A stretch of DNA of 64,000 bases from Bacteroidales bacterium (lineage in GTDB: Bacteria > Bacteroidota > Bacteroidia > Bacteroidales > UBA932), in contig JAFRPW010000035.1 in the NCBI GenBank assembly GCA_017428945.1, positions 1-64,000 on the forward strand, written 5' to 3'. Under the pieces are notes generated by a model. The model was not told where the DNA came from. It saw only the letters and a list, made by a program, of their open reading frames with translations, and did no database searches. Shown here piece by piece: positions 23,009 to 30,861 of the stretch. Within the stretch, counting starts at the first letter, position 1. Every line of letters starts with the position of its first letter. The translations under genes were made by a program, and so were the position numbers.

Positions 23009-23686
23009 TTAACTACGCCTGTTACCCAGGGAGATGTAGTAAAGAAGCGTGGCCAGGGAGCCAAGGGCGGCAATCACGTAAGTGTATGCGGCCCATTTTA
23101 ATGCATCCACGGCCATTGGTCTGGTCTCGTAGCTGACTATGCCGGCACTCTCCAGCCATTTCACGGCGCGTGCGCTGGCATTTATTTCTACGGGAAGGGT
23201 TACAAAACTGAACAGCGTGCTGAGGGCAAACAGGGCAATGCCAATCCACAGCAGCGAAGGGAAGATATTAATCAGGAGTACCCCTGCCAGAAGCACCCAG
23301 GACACTATATTGTTTGAGAATGTGACTACGGGAACCAGAGCGGAACGCATTCTCAGGAAGACATATCCCGTAGCGTGCTGCACCACGTGACCGGTCTCAT
23401 GCGCCGCCACCGCAGCCGCTGCCACGGACCTTCCAAAATACACGTCCTCACTGAGGTTTATGGTTCTTGTGGTGGGGTCGTAATGGTCAGTGAGCTTTCC
23501 CGGAATGGACACAATGCTCACGTCCCTGATGCCATGGGCGGCCAGCATCCTGGACGCCACCTCTGCCCCCGTAAGCCCCAGAGGCACTTCAGAATACTTC
23601 TTGAACCTGGACTGCAGCATGCTCTGGACTATAAGGCTCAGAACCATTACCACAATCATGATTATCCAAATACTTGACGACGACAT
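23009..23686 (-). CDS. Neutral zinc metallopeptidase (YugP-like)
   Basis: The 225-residue integral membrane protein begins with a transmembrane segment and has the zinc-binding motif AAHETGHVVQHATGYV (HExxH type). More hydrophobic helices follow (VPVVTFSNNIVSWVLLAGVL and beyond). This matches the Zn_peptidase_2 family, which includes B. subtilis YugP. Its substrates are unknown; a quality-control role in the membrane is plausible. It is monocistronic and divergent from alr. Confidence 0.88.
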   Translation of the reverse strand: MSSSSIWIIMIVVMVLSLIVQSMLQSRFKKYSEVPLGLTGAEVASRMLAAHGIRDVSIVSIPGKLTDHYDPTTRTINLSEDVYFGRSVAAAAVAAHETGHVVQHATGYVFLRMRSALVPVVTFSNNIVSWVLLAGVLLINIFPSLLWIGIALFALSTLFSFVTLPVEINASARAVKWLESAGIVSYETRPMAVDALKWAAYTYVIAALGSLATLLYYISLGNRRS

Positions 23687-23722
23687 ATTCTCTGTTTTTC
23701 ACAAAAATACACAAATATTTCG

Positions 23723-23730
23723 TATTTTTG
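23723..23730 (+). promoter_or_regulatory. alr promoter -7 box (TATTTTTG)
   Basis: TATTTTTG lies 19 bases before the alr ATG at 23750, in the 63-base gap shared with the divergent peptidase gene. Confidence 0.6.
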
Positions 23731-23749
23731 CATGATAATTCAGATTTGA

Positions 23750-24856
23750 ATGCACACAGGCACCGATGATTTCTCCCGTCTGGAGCTTTCCCTGAAAGGC
23801 TGCACGGAGAATTACAGATACTTCCGCTCGCTTCTGGAGCCAAGGACCAAGCTTCTGGTTTTGGTCAAGGCCAATGCGTATGGTCACGGTGCCGTGGAAT
23901 TCGCCGCCATGATGCAGCGCGCCGGAGCTGATTATCTTGCTGTCGCTTACCCAGTAGAAGGCCTTGAGCTTAGGAAAAACGGTATCTCGCTCCCTATCCT
24001 GGTGCTTACCGCCGGTACGGATTTCTACGAGGAGATCATCGACACCCGCATGGAGCCCAGCATTCCAAATCTGGACTCCCTTAAGATCCTGGTTGAAACC
24101 CTCCGTAAACGCGGCCTCAAGGATTATCCCGTCCATATCAAACTGGATACGGGCATGCATCGCCTGGGCTTTGTGACATCGGAACTCCCGCAGCTCTGCG
24201 AGTATCTCAAAAACACGCCCGAAATCAAGGTCAAAGGCATCTTCTCCCACCTCTGCGTAGCGGAAGACCCGGAGCAGGACGCATTCACGCTTGCCCAGGT
24301 GGAGATGTTCCGCAAGAACGCCTTCACAATTGCCGATGCCATAGGCTACATGCCCATGCGCCACATCCTCAATTCCGCCGGCATAGAGCGCTTCCCTCAG
24401 TTCCAGTTCGACATGGTCCGCCTTGGAATTGGCATCTACGGTATCAGCGCCATCCCCGGAAAGAAGCTTGCCCCGGTCGCCTCACTTAAGTGCAAAGTTC
24501 TCCAGGTCAAGACTTTAGGTCCGGGAGACACCATCGGTTATGGCCGATGGGGTCACGCCACGGAAGGCACCACCATCGCCACCATCCCGGTAGGTTATGC
24601 CGACGGCATCGACCGCCACCTTGGCCGCGGAGCCGCATCGTTCTCCGTGAACGGCCACCGGGCACCCACCATCGGCAATATATGCATGGACATGTGCATG
24701 CTGGACGTCACTGGCATCCCCTGCAAAGTGGGAGACACCGTCACCGTCTTCGGGGAAGACCCCACCGTCACGGAACTTGCCGGAATCCTTGGCACCATTC
24801 CCTACGAAATCCTCGCCTCCGTCCCCCGCAGGATAGAGCGAATCGTCATACGATAG
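23750..24856 (+). CDS. alr: Alanine racemase
   Basis: Alr interconverts L- and D-alanine using PLP, supplying D-Ala for peptidoglycan. The 368-residue protein has the PLP-lysine motif VLVKANAYGHG near residue 38. Other motifs are the substrate-pocket KLDTGMHRLGF, and GYGR and PVGYADGIDR in the C-terminal domain that carries the second catalytic Tyr. Many Bacteroidota fuse alr to murF; here it stands alone. A type A2 repeat follows its stop. Confidence 0.94.
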   Translation: MHTGTDDFSRLELSLKGCTENYRYFRSLLEPRTKLLVLVKANAYGHGAVEFAAMMQRAGADYLAVAYPVEGLELRKNGISLPILVLTAGTDFYEEIIDTRMEPSIPNLDSLKILVETLRKRGLKDYPVHIKLDTGMHRLGFVTSELPQLCEYLKNTPEIKVKGIFSHLCVAEDPEQDAFTLAQVEMFRKNAFTIADAIGYMPMRHILNSAGIERFPQFQFDMVRLGIGIYGISAIPGKKLAPVASLKCKVLQVKTLGPGDTIGYGRWGHATEGTTIATIPVGYADGIDRHLGRGAASFSVNGHRAPTIGNICMDMCMLDVTGIPCKVGDTVTVFGEDPTVTELAGILGTIPYEILASVPRRIERIVIR

Positions 24857-24860
24857 CCAA

Positions 24861-24894
24861 CTTGTCCACCAAAAACGCCTTTTCGGTGGATGGG
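24861..24894. repeat. Type A2 palindromic repeat, inverted single copy
   Basis: The reverse complement of this segment (CATCCACCGAAAAGGCG then TTTTTGGTGGACAAG) matches the 22921-22952 unit except at one position. It lies between the convergent genes alr and nadE. Confidence 0.8.
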
Positions 24895-24923
24895 TGGTGA
24901 GGTGGGAAGCCCGGAATGAACGT

Positions 24924-25661
24924 TTACGGCTCGAAGTGGGGGATTGGCTTTAGCTTGAATAAATTCAGGACGTGCTTCCTGTCAATCAATGCCTTGGTGT
25001 CCGGGTCTTCGCAGATGCCGGTGCGGATGTAGCGGTCAAGGACGGCGTAGGTAAAGCCAAGGTTGTCCTCGTCAGTCTTGCCGCAGAGGCCGTCGGAGGG
25101 CGTTTTTTCCACAAGGTCTACGGGAAGGCCAAGTTCTTTGCCGATTGCCACCACTTCCTGTACCGTGAGCCCGCCAAGAGGGGAGAAGTCCCCGGCGGCG
25201 TCGCCGTAGCGGGTGCTGTAGCCAACCCAGTCCTCGGAAAGGTTGCAGGTGTTTGCCACGCGGCCGTTGTTGCTCTGGGAAACGGCGTAAAGGGCAGTCA
25301 TCCTGAGGCGCGGGGCCATGTTTATGCGGGTCTGGGCGCTGGCCTCGTGGCCAAGTTTTGCCTCCACTTCTGCCATGAGGGCGTTGAAGGACTCCCCGAT
25401 GTTGATATCGTAACTCTTTATCCCAAGGTGATTTATGAGCTTAATGCTGTCTGCTATGTCCGGCTGGACGCCGTTGGGCATGGTGACGCCTATCACGTGG
25501 TCTTTCCCCAGGGCTTCTACGCAGAGGCCGGCCACAACGCTGCTGTCCTTGCCTCCGGAAATGCCTATTACGGCGTTGCATCCCTTTCCGTTTTCTTCAA
25601 ACCAGTCCTGAATCCACTTGACTACGCGGTTTTTGACCTCTTTGGCATTGAATTTCTCCAT
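24924..25661 (-). CDS. nadE: NH3-dependent NAD+ synthetase
   Basis: NadE amidates nicotinic acid adenine dinucleotide to NAD+. The 245-residue protein has the ATP-pyrophosphatase P-loop GISGGKDSSVVAGLC, the YSTRYGDAAGDFSPLGGL segment and EKTPSDGLCGKTDED. No N-terminal glutaminase domain is present, so ammonia is the likely nitrogen donor. I chose ATG 25661 (MEKFNAKEV); the longer open frame runs through the divergent gene. Transcription starts from one half of the palindromic promoter at 25670-25685. Confidence 0.94.
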   Translation of the reverse strand: MEKFNAKEVKNRVVKWIQDWFEENGKGCNAVIGISGGKDSSVVAGLCVEALGKDHVIGVTMPNGVQPDIADSIKLINHLGIKSYDINIGESFNALMAEVEAKLGHEASAQTRINMAPRLRMTALYAVSQSNNGRVANTCNLSEDWVGYSTRYGDAAGDFSPLGGLTVQEVVAIGKELGLPVDLVEKTPSDGLCGKTDEDNLGFTYAVLDRYIRTGICEDPDTKALIDRKHVLNLFKLKPIPHFEP

Positions 25662-25669
25662 AATAATTG

Positions 25670-25685
25670 TATTTTTGCAAAAATA
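25670..25685. promoter_or_regulatory. Palindromic bidirectional promoter TATTTTTGCAAAAATA
   Basis: TATTTTTG (25670-25677, plus strand) and its exact mirror CAAAAATA (25678-25685, minus-strand TATTTTTG) abut to form a perfect 16-bp palindrome. Each half is a consensus -7 box: one faces the DJ-1 gene (ATG 25696), the other nadE (ATG 25661). Confidence 0.7.
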
Positions 25686-25695
25686 GTCAAAATTC

Positions 25696-26265
25696 ATGAA
25701 AGGTGTAACACTATTTTTGGCTCCCGGTTTCGAGGACATGGAAGCCATTGCCACCAGGGACGTCCTGGTTCGCGGGGGAGTGGACGTAAGGCTTGTGAGC
25801 ATTACGGACGAGTACATCGTAGAAAGCTCCCACGGCCTTCAGGTAAGCGTGGACGCAAACCGCCATGACTTTGAGTTTGACGAGGAAGGTACCACAAAGG
25901 ACGATATTATGATCTTCCCCGGCGGCATGCCCGGAACCAAGCACCTTGCAGAGGATGCAGATATCATGCTCCTTATGCGTGACCATTATGAGGCCGGCGG
26001 CACCGTGGCGGCAATATGCGCGGCGCCCGGGCTTGTATGTTCACAGCTTGACGATGTAAACGGCCTCAGGTTCACCTGCTTCGACGGCTTCCAGGGCCCT
26101 ATGGAGGCCAAGGGTGCCGTTTATGTACCGGAGGGAGTGGTGGTTGACGGCCACCTCATTACCGGCCGCGGAGCAGGCTGGGCGGTGGAGTTCGGCCTTG
26201 CCATAGTGGAATATCTGAAAGGCCCGGAAACTGCCGCCAAAGTGCGTTCGGGCCTTATGCTATAG
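25696..26265 (+). CDS. DJ-1/PfpI-family protein
   Basis: The 189-residue protein has the DJ-1 fold signatures: LFLAPGFEDMEAIATRDVL with the conserved Glu, FPGGMPGTKHLAED, and the reactive-Cys elbow AAICAAPGLV. Relatives such as YajL act on damaged proteins or metabolites (glyoxalase or deglycase activity is debated). The length fits YajL-like members. It is monocistronic, sharing its promoter region with nadE. Confidence 0.9.
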   Translation: MKGVTLFLAPGFEDMEAIATRDVLVRGGVDVRLVSITDEYIVESSHGLQVSVDANRHDFEFDEEGTTKDDIMIFPGGMPGTKHLAEDADIMLLMRDHYEAGGTVAAICAAPGLVCSQLDDVNGLRFTCFDGFQGPMEAKGAVYVPEGVVVDGHLITGRGAGWAVEFGLAIVEYLKGPETAAKVRSGLML

Positions 26266-26291
26266 AATTATTAACCAAACACTTGACCAAT

Positions 26292-27227
26292 ATGAAAAAA
26301 CTCTTCTTCTTTGCACTTGCAGCAGCATTCTGCCTGGTTTCCTGCGAAAAGGATCCCCTGGCCGATGAAAACTCCAACTGGTGGTACCGCAGCCAGCTTG
26401 GCCCCAAGGGCGTGAAGTCCATTACCGACGAATACGGCAACGTGACCAATTTCAATCAGAACGGCACAATCGCTTCGGAAAAGGGCGACAACTATCAGGC
26501 CTCCTACAAATACAGTAAGGACGGTACCCTTACAGAGTCCACTACGGTGGAAACATATGACAAGAAAACCATTACTACCACCTACAAGTTTGAGTACAAC
26601 AACAAGGGCAAGTTCATTCCCCGTCCCATGAACCCGGGATTCATCTTCCACGTGTTTGAGCTTGGTCTTGTCCCGGACCTTTCGAAGGTTATCATCAACA
26701 GTAGCGACTATGGTGAGTGTGTTATGACATACACCTTCAACGGCGACAAGATGACCATGACCACCACCGGCGGCCCTTACGGCCCGTACGATCCCGTTGT
26801 AGTTGAATACAAAGGCAATTATCCCAATTACAGCGAGAACGACATGGAGTACTTCGGTCCCATAACCTATCAGGAGAACGGAATGTTCGACACCTATACA
26901 GAAGGCTTCTTCACCGAAGGCGTAAAATCTACGGTCCGTACTTTCTACGTCAAGAAAGGCCTCAATAATATGATGCTCACAGAAAAGATGGTGGATACTT
27001 CCTGGGGTGAGACAACCACTGACACATACACTTATAACGAGCATGGCGACCCTACTCTAAGCGAAACCTCAAGCTCTTACGGCAAGAGCAAGACTGAGTA
27101 CACCTATGAGTATGACGCCAAGGGCAACTGGGTAAAGACTATCGGCAAGGTCAGCAGTTATACCGAACTCACCGGCTGGATCAAAGTCAATGAATGGACC
27201 AATACCCGTACAATCGAGTACTATTAG
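26292..27227 (+). CDS. Lipoprotein with YD-like repeats
   Basis: The roughly 311-residue protein has a lipoprotein signal with lipobox CLVSC (Cys18). The mature part contains repeated strand-turn units such as DEYGNVTNFNQNGT, YSKDGTLTES and YDAKGNWVKTIGK. These resemble the YD/RHS-type repeats of small Bacteroidota surface lipoproteins. Function is unknown; surface exposure is likely. I chose ATG 26292 over the TTG at 26283. Its stop overlaps that of the convergent xseB by 3 bases. Confidence 0.8.
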   Translation: MKKLFFFALAAAFCLVSCEKDPLADENSNWWYRSQLGPKGVKSITDEYGNVTNFNQNGTIASEKGDNYQASYKYSKDGTLTESTTVETYDKKTITTTYKFEYNNKGKFIPRPMNPGFIFHVFELGLVPDLSKVIINSSDYGECVMTYTFNGDKMTMTTTGGPYGPYDPVVVEYKGNYPNYSENDMEYFGPITYQENGMFDTYTEGFFTEGVKSTVRTFYVKKGLNNMMLTEKMVDTSWGETTTDTYTYNEHGDPTLSETSSSYGKSKTEYTYEYDAKGNWVKTIGKVSSYTELTGWIKVNEWTNTRTIEYY

Positions 27228-27412
27228 TCCTTATCTATAGAATCAATTTTGTCTTTTACGCTCCTGAGGTAGTCCCTGCACTGCTTCAGGAGTTCTTTAC
27301 TGCGCACTACAAGCGCATCTATATCGTCCAGCCTGGTTTCCGGATTTTCCACTTTGGCGGCAATCTCATCCAGCTCCTCAATTGCCTTTGCGTAATCAAA
27401 CTTGTCGCTCAT
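27224..27412 (-). CDS. xseB: Exodeoxyribonuclease VII small subunit
   Basis: The 62-residue helical protein (FDYAKAIEELDEIAAKVENP, then LVRSKELLKQC) is the small subunit of exonuclease VII, several copies of which bind one XseA. Its ATG overlaps the xseA stop by 4 bases. Its TAA overlaps the stop of the convergent lipoprotein gene, leaving no room for a separate terminator. Confidence 0.92.
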   Translation of the reverse strand: MSDKFDYAKAIEELDEIAAKVENPETRLDDIDALVVRSKELLKQCRDYLRSVKDKIDSIDKD

Positions 27413-28680
27413 GCTATATTGGTTTTAGTTATATCTGTTTGGTTGGTGTAAACCTCGTCCACCTTGGCGGTGAGGGAACCGTCCTGGAAACGGACGCCAA
27501 TGCGGTCTCCTTTGGCCGCTTTGTTCACGGTTTTGAGGACTTTGTTGTCCTTGCCGGTTACCAGGACATAGCCAAGAGAAAGTATGCTGCGGGGGTCTGT
27601 GGCGTTGATTCTGGCCTCTTTCAGAGCCACAACGGAGTACTCCTGACTCACTCTTGCGCTGGCTGCAAAGCGTATGCGGTGGGCGGCGTTAAGTGACAGC
27701 TTTTCCACGGCACCATACTTATTCAAGAGGCCTCTGGAAATGTTGTTTCCACGGCGCTGTATGGCTATTTCCATTGAGGATATGCGGCTGGAGATGGCGG
27801 TGCGGATGCGGTCTCCAATTGCATCCAGGGCGCTATCCTGCCTGCGAAAAAGGTCTACGAACAGGTCTGCAAGAGCAGTTGGGGTTTTTACCGATGTGTT
27901 TGCCACCATGTCAGCAATGTGTACGTCCTTGTCATGGCCGATAGCCGTTACTACCGGAACGGGGCATGTGGCAATTGCCACTGCAAGGCTCTCATCGTCA
28001 AAGCAGGCGAGGTCCCCTTCGCTGCCGCCGCCGCGGAGGATGAGGATGGCATCGTACTGTTTCTGAGCCGCTTCCCGGAGGGCCTCCGATATGGAATCTG
28101 GTGCATCGGCCCCCTGCATCATTGCCTCCCAGAGGTCATGGACGATGGCGTACCCGCCCGCCTCCAGATGGTTGCGGAAATCCTGGTAGCCGGCGGCGGT
28201 TTTGGAGGTAATCACGGCAAGGCGGCGGGGGAGTTCCGGGAGTGCCAGCTCTTTCTGCATTTCCATGTATCCGCATTTTTCCAGACGCTCTATAATACGT
28301 TTTTTCTCCAGTGCCTTTTCACCTATGGTGAACGCCGGGTCTATGTTCTCTATGGACAGGCTTAGCCCGTAGAGTTCACTGTACGAGACCCTTACCTGCA
28401 CAAGTACGGTGATGCCTGCATGGAGAGGCTCGCCGGTCTCTTTCTCAAAATAGCTCTTGAGCGCCAGGTACTTCCAGCTCCAAATAATGGCGCGGGACTG
28501 GGCTATGATCTTGCCGCCGCGGCTCTGGCTCAGTTCCAGGTAGCAGTGACCGTTTGCCCGGGGACTCCACGAACTGATTTCCGCCTTTACCCAGACAGGC
28601 ACGGGGTAGCTTTCTGCCACCGTCTCCTTGACGGCGGACAGTAGCGTTGCCAGATCTACGTATACATTATCCTTTGCCAT
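27409..28680 (-). CDS. xseA: Exodeoxyribonuclease VII large subunit
   Basis: XseA is the catalytic subunit of exonuclease VII, which degrades single-stranded DNA from both ends. The 423-residue protein has an N-terminal OB-fold (VWVKAEISSWSPRANGHCYL), the catalytic region with RRLAVITSKTAAGYQDF, ILRGGGSEGDLACFDDE and VTAIGHDKDVHIADMVA, and a C-terminal helical arm that binds XseB. ATG 28680 is chosen because a minus-strand TATCTTTG box lies 7 bases upstream. Confidence 0.95.
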   Translation of the reverse strand: MAKDNVYVDLATLLSAVKETVAESYPVPVWVKAEISSWSPRANGHCYLELSQSRGGKIIAQSRAIIWSWKYLALKSYFEKETGEPLHAGITVLVQVRVSYSELYGLSLSIENIDPAFTIGEKALEKKRIIERLEKCGYMEMQKELALPELPRRLAVITSKTAAGYQDFRNHLEAGGYAIVHDLWEAMMQGADAPDSISEALREAAQKQYDAILILRGGGSEGDLACFDDESLAVAIATCPVPVVTAIGHDKDVHIADMVANTSVKTPTALADLFVDLFRRQDSALDAIGDRIRTAISSRISSMEIAIQRRGNNISRGLLNKYGAVEKLSLNAAHRIRFAASARVSQEYSVVALKEARINATDPRSILSLGYVLVTGKDNKVLKTVNKAAKGDRIGVRFQDGSLTAKVDEVYTNQTDITKTNIA

Positions 28681-28687
28681 AGCAACG

Positions 28688-28695
28688 CAAAGATA
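28688..28695 (-). promoter_or_regulatory. xseA promoter -7 box (TATCTTTG on minus strand)
   Basis: CAAAGATA on the plus strand lies 7 bases from the xseA ATG, so the mRNA should begin at or within a base or two of the start codon. Confidence 0.65.
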
Positions 28696-28715
28696 GCACT
28701 TTATTTTCCACAAAT

Positions 28716-28813
28716 GTAAAAGGTTCGGAAAAAAGCACCGAACCTTCAACGCAAATGTGCCTTAGGGGCGTTATGACGTAAAAGGTTCGGCATAAAAAAC
28801 CGAACCTTTTACG
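28716..28813. repeat. Paired palindromes type C (GGTTCGG ... CCGAACC)
   Basis: Unit 1 (28716-28750) has stem AAGGTTCGG/CCGAACCTT with loop AAAAAAGCA. Unit 2 (28777-28813) has a perfect 14-bp stem CGTAAAAGGTTCGG/CCGAACCTTTTACG with loop CATAAAAAA. The same pair, in the same order and with nearly the same spacing, recurs at 62081-62179. Here it lies between divergent genes, so it is not a simple terminator. Confidence 0.85.
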
Positions 28814-28856
28814 TTATTTGCTATTTAGCCAGAAATTCCGTAAATTAGTCGTCAAT

Positions 28857-30851
28857 ATGAAACAGATTTACAAGACAGACCCGTGGCTGGAGCCGTTCAA
28901 GGATGCCATCAAGGCAAGGCACCAGAGAATTCTTGCAACCAGGAAGCATATTGCAGGGGACGGACTCCTCAAAGACGCCGTAAACAATCACATATATTTT
29001 GGCCTGCACAAATGTGCGGACGGCAGCTGGGTGTTCCGTGAATTCGCCCCCAATGCGTCAAAGATTTACCTCATAGGAGACTTCAACAACTGGAAGCGCA
29101 CGGAGGCATATTCACTGAAGCCCACCGGCGCCGGCAACTGGGAGATTACCCTTCCGGAGATGTTCCTAAGGCACGGAGAACTGTACAAACTGTATATCGA
29201 GTGGCCGGGCGGCGGCGGTGAGCGCATCCCCTCATATGCCACCAGGGTGGTCCAGGACCCCGTTACAAAGGCCTTCTCCGCCCAGGTATGGGATCCAAAG
29301 CCCTACCAGTGGAAGCACGGCCACGCCGGCAAGCGCCCCCATCCCATGATCTACGAGTGCCATATAGGCATGGCAACGGAAAAGGAGAAGGTGGGCACCT
29401 TCGAGGAATTCCGCAAGGACGTCCTTCCGCGCGTCAAGGCCCTTGGCTATGACACCATCCAGATCATGGCCCTCCAGGAGCACCCTTACTACGGTTCCTT
29501 CGGCTATCAGGTATCCAATTTCTTCGCCCTCAGCTCCCGTTTCGGCACCCCTGAGGAGTTCAAGGCCCTTGTTGACGACGCCCATGGAAAAGGCATAGCG
29601 GTTGTCATGGACATCGTCCACTCCCACAGCGTGGACAACGTTGCTGAAGGCCTCTCGGAGTTCGACGGCCGGGACAACCTGTATTTCTACAGCGGCCCCC
29701 AGGGAAGGCATCCCGCATGGGGATCCCGCTGCTTCGACTACGGCAAGGACGAAACCCGCTACTATCTCCTTTCCAACGTAAAATACTGGATGGACGAGTA
29801 CCACATAGACGGTTTCCGCTTTGACGGCGTAACCTCCATGCTCTACTGGGACCACGGCCTTGGCAAGGATTTCGGTGATTACTCCCTCTACTTCGATTCC
29901 GGCGTTGATGAAAACGCCGTCATATACCTATCCCTTGCCACCCAGCTGGTCAAGGAAATGAACCCCGCAGGTTTTACGATAGCGGAGGATGTCTCCGCCA
30001 TGGCTGGCCTTGCCGCACCCTTCGAGGCCGGCGGCGTGGGCTTCGACTTCCGCATGTCCATGGGCGTAGCGGACCACTGGATCAAGTGGATCAAGGAACT
30101 CCGTGACGAGGACTGGTCCATGGGAGGCATCTGGTGGGAACTCACCGGAAAGCGCGCGGAGGAAAGGACCATCTCCTACGCAGAGTGCCACGACCAGGCC
30201 CTGGTAGGGGACAAGACAATTATCTTCCGCCTCATGGACAAGGAAATGTACTTTGCCATGAACAACGAAAGCCAGAATGATATGGTGGAGCGCGGCATAG
30301 CCCTTCACAAGCTTATCCGCCTTGCCACCGCCGCCACGGCAGGTGACGGCTACCTCAACTTCATGGGCAACGAGTTCGGCCATCCGGAATGGATAGACTT
30401 CCCCCGCGAGGGCAACGGCTGGTCCTACAAATATGCCCGCAGGCAGTGGTCTCTGGCCGATAACGGCCTTCTCCGCTACGGAAAGCTCCAGGCCTTCGAC
30501 TCCGCCATGGTGCACCTTCTCCGCAAAGAGAACATCCTCTCCGAGGCTCCGGAACTCCTGGTGAGCGACGAGGAGAAGAAAATCTTGATTTTCCGTAGGA
30601 AAAACTGTATCTTTGCAGTCAATTTCTCCCCCTCCGGTTCATTTGCCGATTATGGTTTCTCCGCACCAGCAGGAGAATGGGTGAATGTCCTGGACAGCGA
30701 CCAGGCCGTCTTTGACGGTTTTTCGCGTCTCAAGGAAGGGGAGCGCCACATCTCCGTACCGGGCAAGTGCCCCAACGGGAACCAGGGATACAACCACACG
30801 TTGTATCTCTACCTTCCTGCACGTACGGCCATGGTTTTGAAGAAAGTATAA
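28857..30851 (+). CDS. glgB: 1,4-alpha-glucan branching enzyme
   Basis: GlgB introduces alpha-1,6 branches into glycogen. The 664-residue protein has an N-terminal carbohydrate-binding domain (EFAPNASKIYLIGDFNNW) and a GH13 catalytic barrel with YHIDGFRFDGVTSMLY (nucleophile Asp) and FTIAEDVSAMAG (acid/base Glu). The domain layout resembles eukaryotic-type branching enzymes. ATG 28857 (MKQIYKTDPW) is preferred over an upstream start at 28818 lying next to the repeat. It opens a tightly packed glycogen operon; the next gene starts 10 bases later. Confidence 0.93.
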   Translation: MKQIYKTDPWLEPFKDAIKARHQRILATRKHIAGDGLLKDAVNNHIYFGLHKCADGSWVFREFAPNASKIYLIGDFNNWKRTEAYSLKPTGAGNWEITLPEMFLRHGELYKLYIEWPGGGGERIPSYATRVVQDPVTKAFSAQVWDPKPYQWKHGHAGKRPHPMIYECHIGMATEKEKVGTFEEFRKDVLPRVKALGYDTIQIMALQEHPYYGSFGYQVSNFFALSSRFGTPEEFKALVDDAHGKGIAVVMDIVHSHSVDNVAEGLSEFDGRDNLYFYSGPQGRHPAWGSRCFDYGKDETRYYLLSNVKYWMDEYHIDGFRFDGVTSMLYWDHGLGKDFGDYSLYFDSGVDENAVIYLSLATQLVKEMNPAGFTIAEDVSAMAGLAAPFEAGGVGFDFRMSMGVADHWIKWIKELRDEDWSMGGIWWELTGKRAEERTISYAECHDQALVGDKTIIFRLMDKEMYFAMNNESQNDMVERGIALHKLIRLATAATAGDGYLNFMGNEFGHPEWIDFPREGNGWSYKYARRQWSLADNGLLRYGKLQAFDSAMVHLLRKENILSEAPELLVSDEEKKILIFRRKNCIFAVNFSPSGSFADYGFSAPAGEWVNVLDSDQAVFDGFSRLKEGERHISVPGKCPNGNQGYNHTLYLYLPARTAMVLKKV

Positions 30852-30861
30852 ACTCGCTTAT

